DNA of 26,187 nt. Source: JACCXJ01 sp052387115 (lineage in GTDB: Bacteria; Pseudomonadota; Gammaproteobacteria; JACCXJ01). The stretch spans positions 1 to 26,187 of the forward strand of contig JBQTJM010000269.1 of assembly GCA_052387115.1 (NCBI GenBank), in the 5' to 3' direction. A program made the position numbers and the translations under genes. Every line of letters starts with the position of its first letter. Position 1 is the stretch's first letter. Below the pieces are notes generated by a model, which did not search any database, was not told the DNA's origin, and worked only from the letters and a program-made list of their open reading frames with translations. This document shows, in pieces, positions 7,300 to 15,880 of this stretch.

Positions 7300-10194
7300 T
7301 CAGGTCGCCAGTCGTTTGGGGAAGGGGATGCATGCGTCGGTGAGGGCGGGGAAGGCGACGGTCATGGATACCGGCGCGCCGGTGTAGTAGCCCTGGGCAT
7401 AGTCGATGTCGAACTGCGCCAGGAGCTCCAGGACCTCGCCGGACTCCACATGCTCGGCCACGGTCTTCTTCCCGAAAGCCCGGGCGATCTGGGCCATGGC
7501 CCGCACCAGGGCCTGGTCGTCCGGGCGTTCCAGGAGGTTGCGCACGAAGGAGCCGTCGATCTTGACGTACTCCATGGGCAGTTCCTTGAGATAAAAGAAG
7601 GAGGCGAATCCTCGTCCGAAATCGTCCAGCGCGAAGGAGCAGCCGAGGGCCCGGATGGCCTCCATGAGGCTGCGCGCCGCGCCGAAGTCCGCCACCGTCG
7701 CGGTCTCGGTCATCTCCAGGATGAGCCGTTTGGGATCGAGGCCGGTGTCCCGCAAGAGGTCCGCGAGGAAGGTCAAGAGCTCGGGGTCATTGAAGGCGTG
7801 CGCCGAGAGATTGACGGCGAAGGACACGTCTTCGCCCATGGCCGCGAGGCGTGCCTGGGCCCGGACCGCCTCGGCGACGACCATGCGGTCGATGCGGCCG
7901 ATGAGGCCGACGCGCTCGGCCACCTCGATGAACTGGGCCGGGCTGATGAGGCTGCCGTCGTCGTGCCGCATGCGCAACAGGACCTCGTAGTGGCTGATGC
8001 GCCCGGCGCGGATCTCGAGGATCGGCTGCACGGCCAGGACGAAGCGTTGCTCAGCCAGGGCCCGCTCCACGCGCTCTTTCCAGAGGACTCGCTCCTGCAT
8101 CGCACGATGGCCCTGGTCCGCGGGCGAGAACAGGTGGCAGCGGCCGCGACCCGATTCCTTGGCCTCGTACAGGGCCAGATCGGCATGGGCCAGGAGGTCT
8201 TGCACGGTGTCGCCGTGCTGCGGGAAGAGGGTGATTCCGATGCTCGCCGAGACCCTGTGCACGCGATCGCCGGCGCGGATCTCGATCTCCTGGATGTGGG
8301 CCAGGATCTTTTTCGCGACCTGGACCGCCTCGGCTTCGTCGGCCTTCCCCAAGACGATCGCGAACTCGTCACCGCCCAGGCGGGCGATGACATCGACCTC
8401 GCGGAGCACGCGCGGCAGCGACTCGCCGAGGCCCTCGAGCAGGCGATCGCCCGCCGGATGACCGCTGGTATCGTTGACGTACTTGAACTGGTCCAGGTCC
8501 ACGAACACCAAGGCCCCACTCTGGCGATAGCGCTTGGCCCGCGCGATGGCCTCTTCCAGCTCCTCTTGCAGGCGGCGGCGGTTGAACAGATGGGTCAGCG
8601 GGTCGTGGTCCGCGAGCCAGGTGAGCCTGAGCTCGGCGCTCTTGCGCGCGGTGATGTCCATCCCGACCGAGAGGATCATGGCCTCACCTTGGGCCTTGAG
8701 GATCGAGTGGTGCCAGACCACGTTGAGGTTCGCCCCGTCCTTGGAGCGCAGATCGCGCTCCTCCTCGAGGTGCTGGCGCTGGCCGGAGACCAGCTCGACG
8801 AAGTGTCCGAGGGGCTCGTGAACCGTGTCGTCGCCGACCAGGAGCTCGGCGAAGGGCTTGCCCTCCAGCTCTTCTCCTGCATACCCCGACAGCACCCGGG
8901 CATGGCGGTTCGCGGTCCTGATGACGCCCTGACGCGTCTGGGTCAAGATGATGACCTGCCCGGTATCGAGCATGCGGGTGACGAAGTCGCGTTCGATACC
9001 CAGCTCTTCGACGCGCGCCTGCAACTCCCCGTGCAGGGTCTCGAGCTGCGAGGACAGGGTGACGGCGGTCTCGTTCAAGACATCCACCTCGTCGCGCCAG
9101 AAATGCCGTAACGGGGGAGCGCGGATCGCCGATCGGAGCTCGGCGAACGCGGCCTGCGCCAGGAGAGGCAGGTTACCGGCCGCGCGCCTGAGGCGCGAGA
9201 GGGGCCCCCATAGCACCGCAAGGAGCAGCGATTCGGCGACCACCAGGCCGCACAGGCCGATGGTGATGTTCTGGCGCGTGGTCTCGCGGATCTCGCGGAG
9301 CGCCTCGGTGACATCGGCGATGACCACGACATAGCTGCGGCTCGTCTCCGCGGTGCCCGCCAGCGGCGCCATGCGCAGCTCGAAGACCTGGTCGCCGACG
9401 TGCTCATAGCGCGGTGTCCCGAGCTCGGCGGGGTCCCGGTAGCGGGCCGCGGCCGCGCGCAGCAGGGGGATGTTGTGGCGGTCGTTGCTCAGGGCCACCA
9501 CCGTTCCCCGCCAGTGCGGGATATAACGGGCCGGCAGGGCGGTGTCCTCGGCCGTGCCGGGACCGATGGCGACGAGGCCCATGTCGGTACCCGAGACCTG
9601 CTGGAAATCGAGCACCGCGTCGGCCGGCGAGACCCCGAGCACCAGCACCCCTGCCCGCCCGCCCGTTCCGAGCACCGGTACGGCGGTGAACTGTAGGCAG
9701 ATGCTCGAGCAATCGTACAGTGCACGCGGGCGCTCGTCCCGGCTGACCGCCGGGACCATCGCGCCGACCGCCGCCGAGTCACTCGCCCGATCCCAGCCGC
9801 GCGTCGCGATCGGGGAGCCCTGGTGCGAGAACAGTCCCACGGTCTCGACCCCCATATCGATGGTCAAGCTGGTCCAGAGCCGCTCGAAGGCCGCGGCGGC
9901 CCGTTCGTCGGTCGGCGATCGGACCAGGTTCTGAACCTCGGACGACGAGGCGAACACGGTGCCGAGCTGCTCCAGGCGTCTGCCGGAGCGATCGAGGAGG
10001 GCCTGGAGCTGGCGGGAATAGCTCTCCTGGATGGCCGCGCGCCGGTGCTGGAAGTGCTCGTTCAGGAGCAGGGCGTTGAGCCAGGTGTAGGCCCCGGTCA
10101 CACCGATGAGCACCAGGCTCGTGAGCAGCAGGGCCTTCCACTTGAGGCTCAGGAAACGCGCCGGCTCAGCGTCGTGGTTCATCACTGTCAGCAT
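7300..10194 (-). CDS. Membrane-bound sensor diguanylate cyclase/phosphodiesterase (PAS-GGDEF-EAL)
   Basis: About 964 residues from ATG 10194; a TTG at 10221 with GAGGGA upstream and an ATG at 10182 are alternatives. Order: membrane helix at about 18-43, a periplasmic sensor of about 265 residues, second helix at about 310-330, linker with coiled-coil character, PAS domain at about 400-516, GGDEF at about 527-690, EAL at about 705-955. GGDEF is complete (RLGGDEF), with an RxxD inhibitory site (REVD) five residues before it. The EAL domain has EVLLR in place of EALLR but keeps the expected acidic and polar residues: NLSA, EMTE, DDFG, KIDG, AEHVE and AQGYY. It may therefore make and break cyclic di-GMP in response to a periplasmic signal. 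Confidence 0.92.
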   Translation of the reverse strand: MLTVMNHDAEPARFLSLKWKALLLTSLVLIGVTGAYTWLNALLLNEHFQHRRAAIQESYSRQLQALLDRSGRRLEQLGTVFASSSEVQNLVRSPTDERAAAAFERLWTSLTIDMGVETVGLFSHQGSPIATRGWDRASDSAAVGAMVPAVSRDERPRALYDCSSICLQFTAVPVLGTGGRAGVLVLGVSPADAVLDFQQVSGTDMGLVAIGPGTAEDTALPARYIPHWRGTVVALSNDRHNIPLLRAAAARYRDPAELGTPRYEHVGDQVFELRMAPLAGTAETSRSYVVVIADVTEALREIRETTRQNITIGLCGLVVAESLLLAVLWGPLSRLRRAAGNLPLLAQAAFAELRSAIRAPPLRHFWRDEVDVLNETAVTLSSQLETLHGELQARVEELGIERDFVTRMLDTGQVIILTQTRQGVIRTANRHARVLSGYAGEELEGKPFAELLVGDDTVHEPLGHFVELVSGQRQHLEEERDLRSKDGANLNVVWHHSILKAQGEAMILSVGMDITARKSAELRLTWLADHDPLTHLFNRRRLQEELEEAIARAKRYRQSGALVFVDLDQFKYVNDTSGHPAGDRLLEGLGESLPRVLREVDVIARLGGDEFAIVLGKADEAEAVQVAKKILAHIQEIEIRAGDRVHRVSASIGITLFPQHGDTVQDLLAHADLALYEAKESGRGRCHLFSPADQGHRAMQERVLWKERVERALAEQRFVLAVQPILEIRAGRISHYEVLLRMRHDDGSLISPAQFIEVAERVGLIGRIDRMVVAEAVRAQARLAAMGEDVSFAVNLSAHAFNDPELLTFLADLLRDTGLDPKRLILEMTETATVADFGAARSLMEAIRALGCSFALDDFGRGFASFFYLKELPMEYVKIDGSFVRNLLERPDDQALVRAMAQIARAFGKKTVAEHVESGEVLELLAQFDIDYAQGYYTGAPVSMTVAFPALTDACIPFPKRLAT

Positions 10195-10297
10195 AATGCC
10201 TACCCGCAACCCCGCGATCAATCTCGTCCCTCATGGCCACCGTCGCCCCTATCGGGCCGGGCGATATCGGGCGGACGCCCGTGATCGAAGCGCGAGA

Positions 10298-11080
10298 TCA
10301 GGGTTTTCTACCGGCTACCATGACCAGTGTCGCAGAGCAAAAAACGCCATCTTCGTCCTCGAGTGCGCGCAAGCTCGCGTGCCAGCGGCTGAGCTCCACG
10401 GGGGTGAGGACGCCGAGATCGATGGCCTTCCGCTCGACCTCGTCGAGGACCGTGAGCACCCGAACCTGTGCCAGGTCCACCGCGAACACCGGATAGACCG
10501 CCACGCGTACGTCTGCGGTGCCTTGGCGCTTGAACAGATGATAGATCTGGCGGCCGGCATAGCCGTTGTGCAGCAGATGGTCGGCATGCACGCGCGCCAG
10601 CCGGCGCTCGATCTCGATCTCCGGGCTGTGCAAGGACAGTGTGCCCCAATCCGTGTCCAGGACCACGACCCATCCGCCCCGCCGTGTAACCCGCAAGAGC
10701 TCTCCGAGCGCGGCGGCGGGATCGGACAGGTGCTGCAACAGCCGCTCCGAGCGGCTCGCGTCGAACGAGCCGGACCGCAGCGGCAGGCGGGTGGCGTCGG
10801 CCAGGTGATGGACGATCCGGGTTCCGAGATGTGCCTCCCCTGCGCGGCGCTCCGCCTCCTTCAACATGGCCGGATCGCGGTCTATCCCGACCACCATCCC
10901 GGTGCTCCCGACCCGCTCCGCCAGCGCGAGCGTGTCGGTGCCGGGACCACATCCGAGGTCCAAGACCCTATGGCCTCGCTCCGCTTGCATCCAGTCATAG
11001 CTGTCCTCTTTGAGCGCGCACAACAATTGTGCGGCGCTCCTGAGATAGGACGGATCGACATAACCCAGTGCGCTGACCAT
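10298..11080 (-). CDS. Class I SAM-dependent methyltransferase
   Basis: This 260-residue protein has the Rossmann methyltransferase pattern: motif I VLDLGCGPGTDTLALAERV at about 39-57, an acidic end of strand 2 (VVGIDRD), motif II-like region with DATRLPL, and a GGWVVVLDTDW segment at about 134-144. It resembles UbiE-type small-molecule methyltransferases, but the substrate cannot be told. ATG 11080 has CGAGG about 6 bases upstream, a good ribosome-binding site. It is the first gene of a minus-strand run leading into the GGDEF/EAL and TldD/TldE-like genes (gap about 100 bases), and it is divergent from the exosortase-type acyltransferase, with which it shares a 177-base intergenic region. Confidence 0.85.
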   Translation of the reverse strand: MVSALGYVDPSYLRSAAQLLCALKEDSYDWMQAERGHRVLDLGCGPGTDTLALAERVGSTGMVVGIDRDPAMLKEAERRAGEAHLGTRIVHHLADATRLPLRSGSFDASRSERLLQHLSDPAAALGELLRVTRRGGWVVVLDTDWGTLSLHSPEIEIERRLARVHADHLLHNGYAGRQIYHLFKRQGTADVRVAVYPVFAVDLAQVRVLTVLDEVERKAIDLGVLTPVELSRWHASLRALEDEDGVFCSATLVMVAGRKP

Positions 11081-11104
11081 TCATACCTCGTGCGATCGTT
11101 CGGG

Positions 11105-11133
11105 TTGACGCTGCACGTGCCGTCCGACATACT
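11105..11133 (+). promoter_or_regulatory. Possible sigma-70 promoter for the acyltransferase operon
   Basis: TTGACG at 11105-11110 and CATACT at 11128-11133 are separated by 17 bases, in the divergent intergenic region and about 125 bases before the acyltransferase start. The -10 matches consensus at four of six positions, so this is only a candidate. Confidence 0.35.
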
Positions 11134-11257
11134 CCGGGCTGCTATTTAAAGATAGTCCAAACCGTGTGGCGCGCTCCAGTGGCGGGGCAACGAGGTACCC
11201 CGGCCGGCGGCTCGTGCCGGCAAGTCTTCGCACATCCCTGAGCCGGGCGGCCATCAA

Positions 11258-12100
11258 ATGAACGCAGACCCTGACCTACTCGCGCACTTCATGAAGTACT
11301 TCGAAATCGTCCGGGTCAACACACCGTCGCTCTTGGACGAGGTGTTTCGGCTGCGTTACGAGGTCTATTGCCGCGAAGGCTGTTTGCCCGGTTTCGATCC
11401 ACGCGACTACCCCGATGCCATGGAGCGCGACGTCTACGATCGGCGCTCGGTGCACTGTCTCTTACGGCACCGCCCCAGCGGCGTGTACGCCGGAACGGTC
11501 AGGTTGGTGCTCGCCGACCTCGATGCGCCGGATGCTCCGTTCCCGGTCGAGGTCGCGGCTGGGGCACGAATGGACTTGGAGTATCTGCGGGCCCGGATTT
11601 CGGCGCGCCAGCGCCTCGGGGAGTGTTCCCGGTTCATGCTGGCCAGGCAGTTCCGTTCCCGCAGGGGCGAACAGCATTGGCCGGACGGCGTCGCGATGCC
11701 TGGCCGATTCGGCGCCCCAACCGACGAGCGCCGTGCCCATACACATCCGGTGCTGGCTCTCATCAAGGCCGGCTTGACAATGAGCTGGGAACGGTGCGTC
11801 ACGGACTGGTACATGGCCATGGAACCGCGATTGGACCGACGGCTGCGTCAGTTCGGCTTGGTGCTGCCGGCCGTAAGCCCGCGCATCGAGTATCACGGGG
11901 CGTGCCGTGCTCATTGGACTTGTGTGCCACACGCGCTCGAGCACGCGCGAAGACTCCGCAGCGACGTGTGGTCCCTGCTGACGAATGACGGGGCGATCTG
12001 GCCGAACGCCGGCACGGAAGAACAGTTGCCCTGGTGTACCCATACTGCCCGCCTATCGAGCGCCCGCCCATCGGACGATTTAGAGGCCGATCATGTTTGA
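11258..12100 (+). CDS. PEP-CTERM/exosortase system-associated acyltransferase
   Basis: This 280-residue protein has the N-acyl amino acid/autoinducer synthase-like fold: RLRYEVYCREGCLPGFDP at about 28-45, an acidic ERDVYDRRSVH stretch, GTVRLVLADL, and LGECSRFMLARQFR at about 122-135. This matches the acyltransferase family often linked to exosortase/PEP-CTERM loci (TIGR03694-like). It probably transfers an acyl group from acyl-ACP to an amine, by analogy with LuxI-type enzymes; product unknown. No exosortase or PEP-CTERM protein is visible in the window. The end overlaps the next gene by 8 bases. ATG 11258 has no strong ribosome-binding site; ATG 11291 (MKYFEIV) is an alternative. Confidence 0.82.
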   Translation: MNADPDLLAHFMKYFEIVRVNTPSLLDEVFRLRYEVYCREGCLPGFDPRDYPDAMERDVYDRRSVHCLLRHRPSGVYAGTVRLVLADLDAPDAPFPVEVAAGARMDLEYLRARISARQRLGECSRFMLARQFRSRRGEQHWPDGVAMPGRFGAPTDERRAHTHPVLALIKAGLTMSWERCVTDWYMAMEPRLDRRLRQFGLVLPAVSPRIEYHGACRAHWTCVPHALEHARRLRSDVWSLLTNDGAIWPNAGTEEQLPWCTHTARLSSARPSDDLEADHV

Positions 12101-12650
12101 TGGACGAGCGCGCCCGTTGGAGACGTGCACGGCGCGCGTGGCTATGGCACGCACCGCGTGCATGTTGGTCGTGATGGTAGGCCTCCTGTTCCGTGTCCTG
12201 ACCGTAGAGAGCGCGGTTGAAAGCCCGGACCGCGTCGTCGTCATCGTGAATCGGGCGCTATCCTCCCACCACCCGGCGTCCCAAAACATGCTCTCCGCGA
12301 TCTTCGGTATGCGCCTGGGCACGTGGGAGGATGGCATACCTGTTCGCGTGCATGTACTGCCGGACGATCACCCGGTGCATGTCAAATTCAGCAAGCAGAT
12401 CCTGGGCGTCTTTCCGCATCAGTTGCGAACCGCTTGGGACCGTATGGTTTACTCGGGGACGGGACAGGCACCCCTGGAGGTGGACGACGAAGGCGAGATG
12501 CGTGCAAGCGTTGCGGCGACGACCGTGGGGCTCGTCGTGGTTGGCAGCGAGGAAGAGATGCGCCGTAAGGTTTCAGGCTCCGTGGGTGCGATAGGCTATC
12601 TTTCGGAGGGCATGGTCGATGGTACCGTCGATATCCTGCCGACGGAGTAA
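12093..12650 (+). CDS. PstS-like periplasmic substrate-binding domain protein
   Basis: 185 residues; ATG 12093 has GAGG seven bases upstream and overlaps the acyltransferase stop by 8 bases. An N-terminal signal sequence (hydrophobic MLVVMVGLLFRVLTV, about 24-38) precedes a compact domain: VVVIVNRALSSHH, LSAIFGMRLGTWEDGIPV, FSKQILG, LRTAWDRMVYSGTGQAP and GAIGYLSEG. This is the pattern of short, single-lobe phosphate ABC transporter substrate-binding-like proteins, about half the size of true PstS. No ABC permease or ATPase is nearby, so transport is doubtful; such proteins often precede porin and sensor genes. The 3' end overlaps the porin gene by 32 bases. Confidence 0.75.
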   Translation: MFDGRARPLETCTARVAMARTACMLVVMVGLLFRVLTVESAVESPDRVVVIVNRALSSHHPASQNMLSAIFGMRLGTWEDGIPVRVHVLPDDHPVHVKFSKQILGVFPHQLRTAWDRMVYSGTGQAPLEVDDEGEMRASVAATTVGLVVVGSEEEMRRKVSGSVGAIGYLSEGMVDGTVDILPTE

Positions 12651-13890
12651 CAAAGGGCAATGCGCGCCGCGTTCACTCCTGTGGTTATCGCTGACCTACA
12701 CCTCCTGCATGGGCCCGTCGGCCTACGCCTTCGAGCTCTTCGACAGCGTCCAGGTTCATGGCTTCCTCAGCCAGGGCTATTTCCTTACCACCAATAACAA
12801 TCTCTTCGGCTCCAGTGAGCGTGGCGGAAGCCTCGATTTCACCGAAATCGGGGTCAACGCTTCCTGGAGACCTCTGCCCGACCTGCTGCTCGCGGCCCAG
12901 ATGCTCTCGCGTCGCGCCGGCGAAGCGGCCGAGGGCGAGCCCGAGCTCGATTTCGGGTTGCTGGACTATACTGTGTTCTCGACCGTCGACCGCCGTTTCG
13001 GGGTCCGCGTCGGGCGTGTCAGGCTACCTTTTGGTCTCTACAACGACACCCGCGATGTGGCCTTCACCCGCCCTAGCATCTTGCTGCCGCAATCCATCTA
13101 CTTCGACAGGACCCGCGAGTTGGCCATCTCGGCCGACGGCATCCTGTTCTACGGAGAAACGCGCAGCACCTTTGGCAATATCACGATCGAGCTCGCGGGC
13201 CCGTTCTGGCCACGTGTGGACAATGAGAACTCGGAGCTGGCCATCCTCGGCAATGTGGACCGCCCCGGAGATCTGGACAGCCGCGTGTCGTTCGGCGGGC
13301 GTCTCATATACGAAGCACCCCTGCCGGGGCTCCGCTTCGCTATCACCGGGGCTCGGGTCGAGGCGGCGTACGATCCCCGCTTTTCCCCGCCTAGCGGCCT
13401 TGAGCTCGGGCCCGGGACCGATGTCTTCGAGCCCCTCTTCTTGTCCGCACAGTACGACGCCCGAGATTGGAGCGTGACCGGCGAGTACGCCCGGCGGGCG
13501 ATCAAGGACGACGGATTCGACCAAGGATTCGAGACGCCACCCGCGCTGCCGTTCGACCAGGACATCGTGGGCGAGAGCTATTACCTTCAGGGGATTTACC
13601 GCGTGGCCCCCCGCTGGGAGCTGGTCGTGCGTTACGATGTCATGTTCAACAACGCCGATGACCGCGACGGCACCAAAGCCAAGGCCCGCTTCGGTATCCC
13701 CGCGCACAGCCAGTTCGCCAAGGATTGGACGGTCGGCGCGCGCTACGACATCACCCCGACCTGGATGGTGCGGGCCGAGTACCACAACGTGTACGGAACC
13801 TTCTGGCTATTCCCGCAAGACAATCCCGACCTATTTGCCACGGAAAAGAAGTGGGATATCTTCGCGCTGCTGGTGTCGTATCGCTTTTAG
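12619..13890 (+). CDS. Outer-membrane beta-barrel porin-like protein
   Basis: 423 residues. ATG 12619 sits eight bases after GGAGGG, inside the end of the PstS-like gene, and is the only in-frame ATG before the signal peptide. The signal has a basic N-region (CRRSNKG...PR), hydrophobic LLWLSLTYTSCMG and a cleavage site after AYA at about residue 37. The mature part alternates polar and hydrophobic residues in beta-strand fashion, with early VQVHGFLSQGYFLTTNN, and ends SYRF with a terminal Phe, the signal for BAM-dependent insertion. It probably forms a barrel of porin type; substrate unknown. Overlap with the PstS-like gene shows they are made together. Confidence 0.82.
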   Translation: MVPSISCRRSNKGQCAPRSLLWLSLTYTSCMGPSAYAFELFDSVQVHGFLSQGYFLTTNNNLFGSSERGGSLDFTEIGVNASWRPLPDLLLAAQMLSRRAGEAAEGEPELDFGLLDYTVFSTVDRRFGVRVGRVRLPFGLYNDTRDVAFTRPSILLPQSIYFDRTRELAISADGILFYGETRSTFGNITIELAGPFWPRVDNENSELAILGNVDRPGDLDSRVSFGGRLIYEAPLPGLRFAITGARVEAAYDPRFSPPSGLELGPGTDVFEPLFLSAQYDARDWSVTGEYARRAIKDDGFDQGFETPPALPFDQDIVGESYYLQGIYRVAPRWELVVRYDVMFNNADDRDGTKAKARFGIPAHSQFAKDWTVGARYDITPTWMVRAEYHNVYGTFWLFPQDNPDLFATEKKWDIFALLVSYRF

Positions 13891-14028
13891 GGGGCGCCCG
13901 GTTTCAGACCGGCGCGACTCGACCGCCATGCTTCCGAGGGGTCTACCCTGGCACCGGCCAAGTCGCGTTGGACTCTTGATGCATGCCGCGTGGTTGCCTC
14001 CCGAGCGGTGGGCGGCGGGCGTGGCACC

Positions 14029-14553
14029 ATGACCACGCCGCGTCACACCGGTGTGGCCGAGCCGCCGCCCGCCCCACCCGTGCTCAACCGCGATTGGCGC
14101 TTCCATACGGGAATGGCGGCGCTGATTCTGTCCTTGATCATGCCCTTGTTCGCGTTCTTGGTTCCGCTAGTCGGATTAACCGTTGCGGAATCCGCCGTCG
14201 CGGTCGGTGTCTTGATCGCGGGTGGTCCCGAAGTCGTCGGGCTGCTCGGTGTCGCGCTGCTCGGCCGGAACGCATTTCAATACTTCAGCTATAAGATAAG
14301 AACAAAGTTGCGACAGATCGTGCTGACCACGCGCGTATCCAAGTCGCGTTACTATTGTGGGCTCACGATCACCTTGACGAGCTTGCTACTCATTTACGTG
14401 TACGGTCATTTTCCGGATTGGCTGCCCTTAGGCGAAATGCGGTTCTATATCGTCGCCGCAGCCGGCGTGAGCTTCCTACTCGGCATGTTCCTCATGGGCG
14501 GGGAGTTCTGGGATAAGTTTCGGCGCCTCTTCCTCTGGGAAGGCAAACCGTAG
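14029..14553 (+). CDS. Small multi-span membrane protein (transporter-suffix-domain-like)
   Basis: About 174 residues from ATG 14029 (MTTPRHT); GTG 13990 would add 13 residues and has no better ribosome-binding site. A proline-rich N-terminus is followed by DWRFHTGMAALILSLIMPLF and four hydrophobic segments at about 31-50, 55-82, 116-133 and 140-160 (numbering from 14029). The opening DWRF plus two helices resembles small membrane proteins named for a transporter suffix domain, and the central basic part (YKIRTKLRQ) would be cytoplasmic. I cannot assign a function. It follows the porin at 138 bases; that gap has an imperfect GC-rich hairpin just after the porin stop but no T tract. Confidence 0.6.
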   Translation: MTTPRHTGVAEPPPAPPVLNRDWRFHTGMAALILSLIMPLFAFLVPLVGLTVAESAVAVGVLIAGGPEVVGLLGVALLGRNAFQYFSYKIRTKLRQIVLTTRVSKSRYYCGLTITLTSLLLIYVYGHFPDWLPLGEMRFYIVAAAGVSFLLGMFLMGGEFWDKFRRLFLWEGKP

Positions 14554-14697
14554 CCATTGTCCGGCGACGCCGCTGCACGGTCGCCACGGTGGGGATCGAC
14601 CTGCGGCGCCGTGCCCGCGGCGCGGAGGCGCCGGCGGCGGTTCGGGACGCGGGCAGAGCCCCTTGACCGCTTTGGTTCCGGCCCATAGGTTTAGGCG

Positions 14698-15792
14698 ATG
14701 ACGCCCACGCAGAGATACCGAAGCGACCTGGACGCGCGGTCGATGCTGCCCGACCCGGCCCAGCACGAGGCGGTGCTGCGAACGCAACGGATCTACGACG
14801 ATCTCGCGCGCGATTCCGCGAAGCTGAGGTCACTGGTACGGCAGGTTTGGGAGCGTGTCGGCGGCCGGCGTACGGTCAGGGGCCTGTACCTCTGGGGCGG
14901 GGTGGGCCGTGGCAAGACCTACCTGATGGACACGTTGTTCGAATGCCTGCCCTTCGAGGACAAACGCCGCACGCATTTCCATCGCTTCATGCAGGCCGTC
15001 CACCGCGATCTCAAGGGGTTGAGAGACCTCCAGCGTCCCCTGGATCGCGTGGCCGAGCGCATGGCCAAAGAGGCGCGGATCCTGTGCCTGGATGAGTTTC
15101 ACGTGGGGGACATCGCCGATGCGATGTTGCTCGGCAACCTCTTGACGGCCCTGTTCGGGCGTGGTGTGACCTTGGTCGCGACCTCCAACGAGGCCCCCGA
15201 GCGGCTCTATTGGAACGGCCTGCAGCGCGAGCGCTTCCTGCCGGCGATGGACCTCATCCTGCGCCACACGGAGGTGGTCGAGCTCTCGGGCGGCGTCGAC
15301 TACCGGCTGCGCGCCCTGGAAAGGGCCGAGATCTATCACTGTCCCCTCGACGGCGCCGCCGAGCAGTGTCTGCAAAGCGCCTTCGAGCGACTGGCCCGCG
15401 GACCCGGTTGGGCCCGCCTCGATCTGGAGATCGCGGGCCGGACCATCCCGACGGTGCGGCAGGCCGATGGGGTCGTGTGGTTCGATTTCGAAGGGATCTG
15501 CGGCGGGCCGCGGGGAGCGTCGGATTATATCGAAATCGCCTTATGCCATCACACCGTCCTCATCGGCGACATCCCGAGCCTGGATGACCGCGACAACGAC
15601 CGGGCCAAGCGTCTCATCCTGCTGGTGGACACCCTCTATGACCGGCGTGTCAAGCTCATCGTGTCCGCGCAGGCCCCGCCCTCGAACCTCTACACGGGCC
15701 AGCTACTGGCCGCCCAGTTCGCGCGCACCGCGAGCCGGCTCGAAGAGATGCAGAGCCACGCCTATCTGTCCCAACAGCACCTGCTCGACTGA
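14698..15792 (+). CDS. zapE: Cell division protein ZapE (AFG1-like ATPase)
   Basis: 364 residues, the usual size for ZapE/YhcM. It has Walker A GGVGRGKT at 67-74 (in LYLWGGVGRGKTYLMD), Walker B ILCLDEFH at 128-135, and the family segments HFHRFM, VGDIADAMLLG, TLVATSNEAPERLYWNGLQR and the sensor-like DRRVKLIVSA. ZapE is an ATPase that associates with the Z-ring under stress or low-oxygen conditions in E. coli and relates to mitochondrial AFG1. The gene stands alone: the preceding gene ends 144 bases upstream and the phasin gene has its own promoter directly after. ATG 14698 lacks a strong ribosome-binding site. Confidence 0.93.
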   Translation: MTPTQRYRSDLDARSMLPDPAQHEAVLRTQRIYDDLARDSAKLRSLVRQVWERVGGRRTVRGLYLWGGVGRGKTYLMDTLFECLPFEDKRRTHFHRFMQAVHRDLKGLRDLQRPLDRVAERMAKEARILCLDEFHVGDIADAMLLGNLLTALFGRGVTLVATSNEAPERLYWNGLQRERFLPAMDLILRHTEVVELSGGVDYRLRALERAEIYHCPLDGAAEQCLQSAFERLARGPGWARLDLEIAGRTIPTVRQADGVVWFDFEGICGGPRGASDYIEIALCHHTVLIGDIPSLDDRDNDRAKRLILLVDTLYDRRVKLIVSAQAPPSNLYTGQLLAAQFARTASRLEEMQSHAYLSQQHLLD

Positions 15793-15795
15793 CGC

Positions 15796-15824
15796 TTGAC
15801 ACCGTCCCGGCGGGACGGTATGCT
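15796..15824 (+). promoter_or_regulatory. Near-consensus sigma-70 promoter of the phasin gene with palindromic spacer
   Basis: TTGACA (15796-15801) and TATGCT (15819-15824) are separated by exactly 17 bases. The whole spacer is a perfect palindrome: CCGTCCC, GGC, GGGACGG (15802-15818). It lies four bases after the zapE stop and 57 bases before the phasin ATG. The palindrome could be an operator or could fold as a hairpin at the end of the zapE message; no T tract follows. Confidence 0.75.
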
Positions 15825-15833
15825 GCGCCGCAC

Positions 15834-15852
15834 AATGCTGCATTGCAGCATT
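15834..15852. promoter_or_regulatory. Palindromic operator candidate (PhaR-type CTGC-N3-GCAG core)
   Basis: AATGCTGCATTGCAGCATT is a perfect palindrome with 9-base arms around one central T. It starts about ten bases after the -10 element, so a bound protein would block transcription start. Its core CTGC-ATT-GCAG matches the CTGC-N3/4-GCAG pattern I recall for the PHA-synthesis repressor PhaR. That the next gene encodes a phasin makes this reading attractive; binding is inferred. Confidence 0.6.
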
Positions 15853-15880
15853 CGACCAATCAACTATGAGGAGTGAGACG

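Noticed and set aside
7450..9111. Long open frame on the plus strand opposite the GGDEF/EAL gene
   Set aside because: It is the mirror of a strongly supported GGDEF/EAL protein; its translation has no recognisable domain and reflects GC-rich codon bias.
14652..14694. TTGACC with a TAGGTT at 17 bases as a zapE promoter
   Set aside because: The -10 matches only three of six bases and the start codon follows almost at once; too weak to list.
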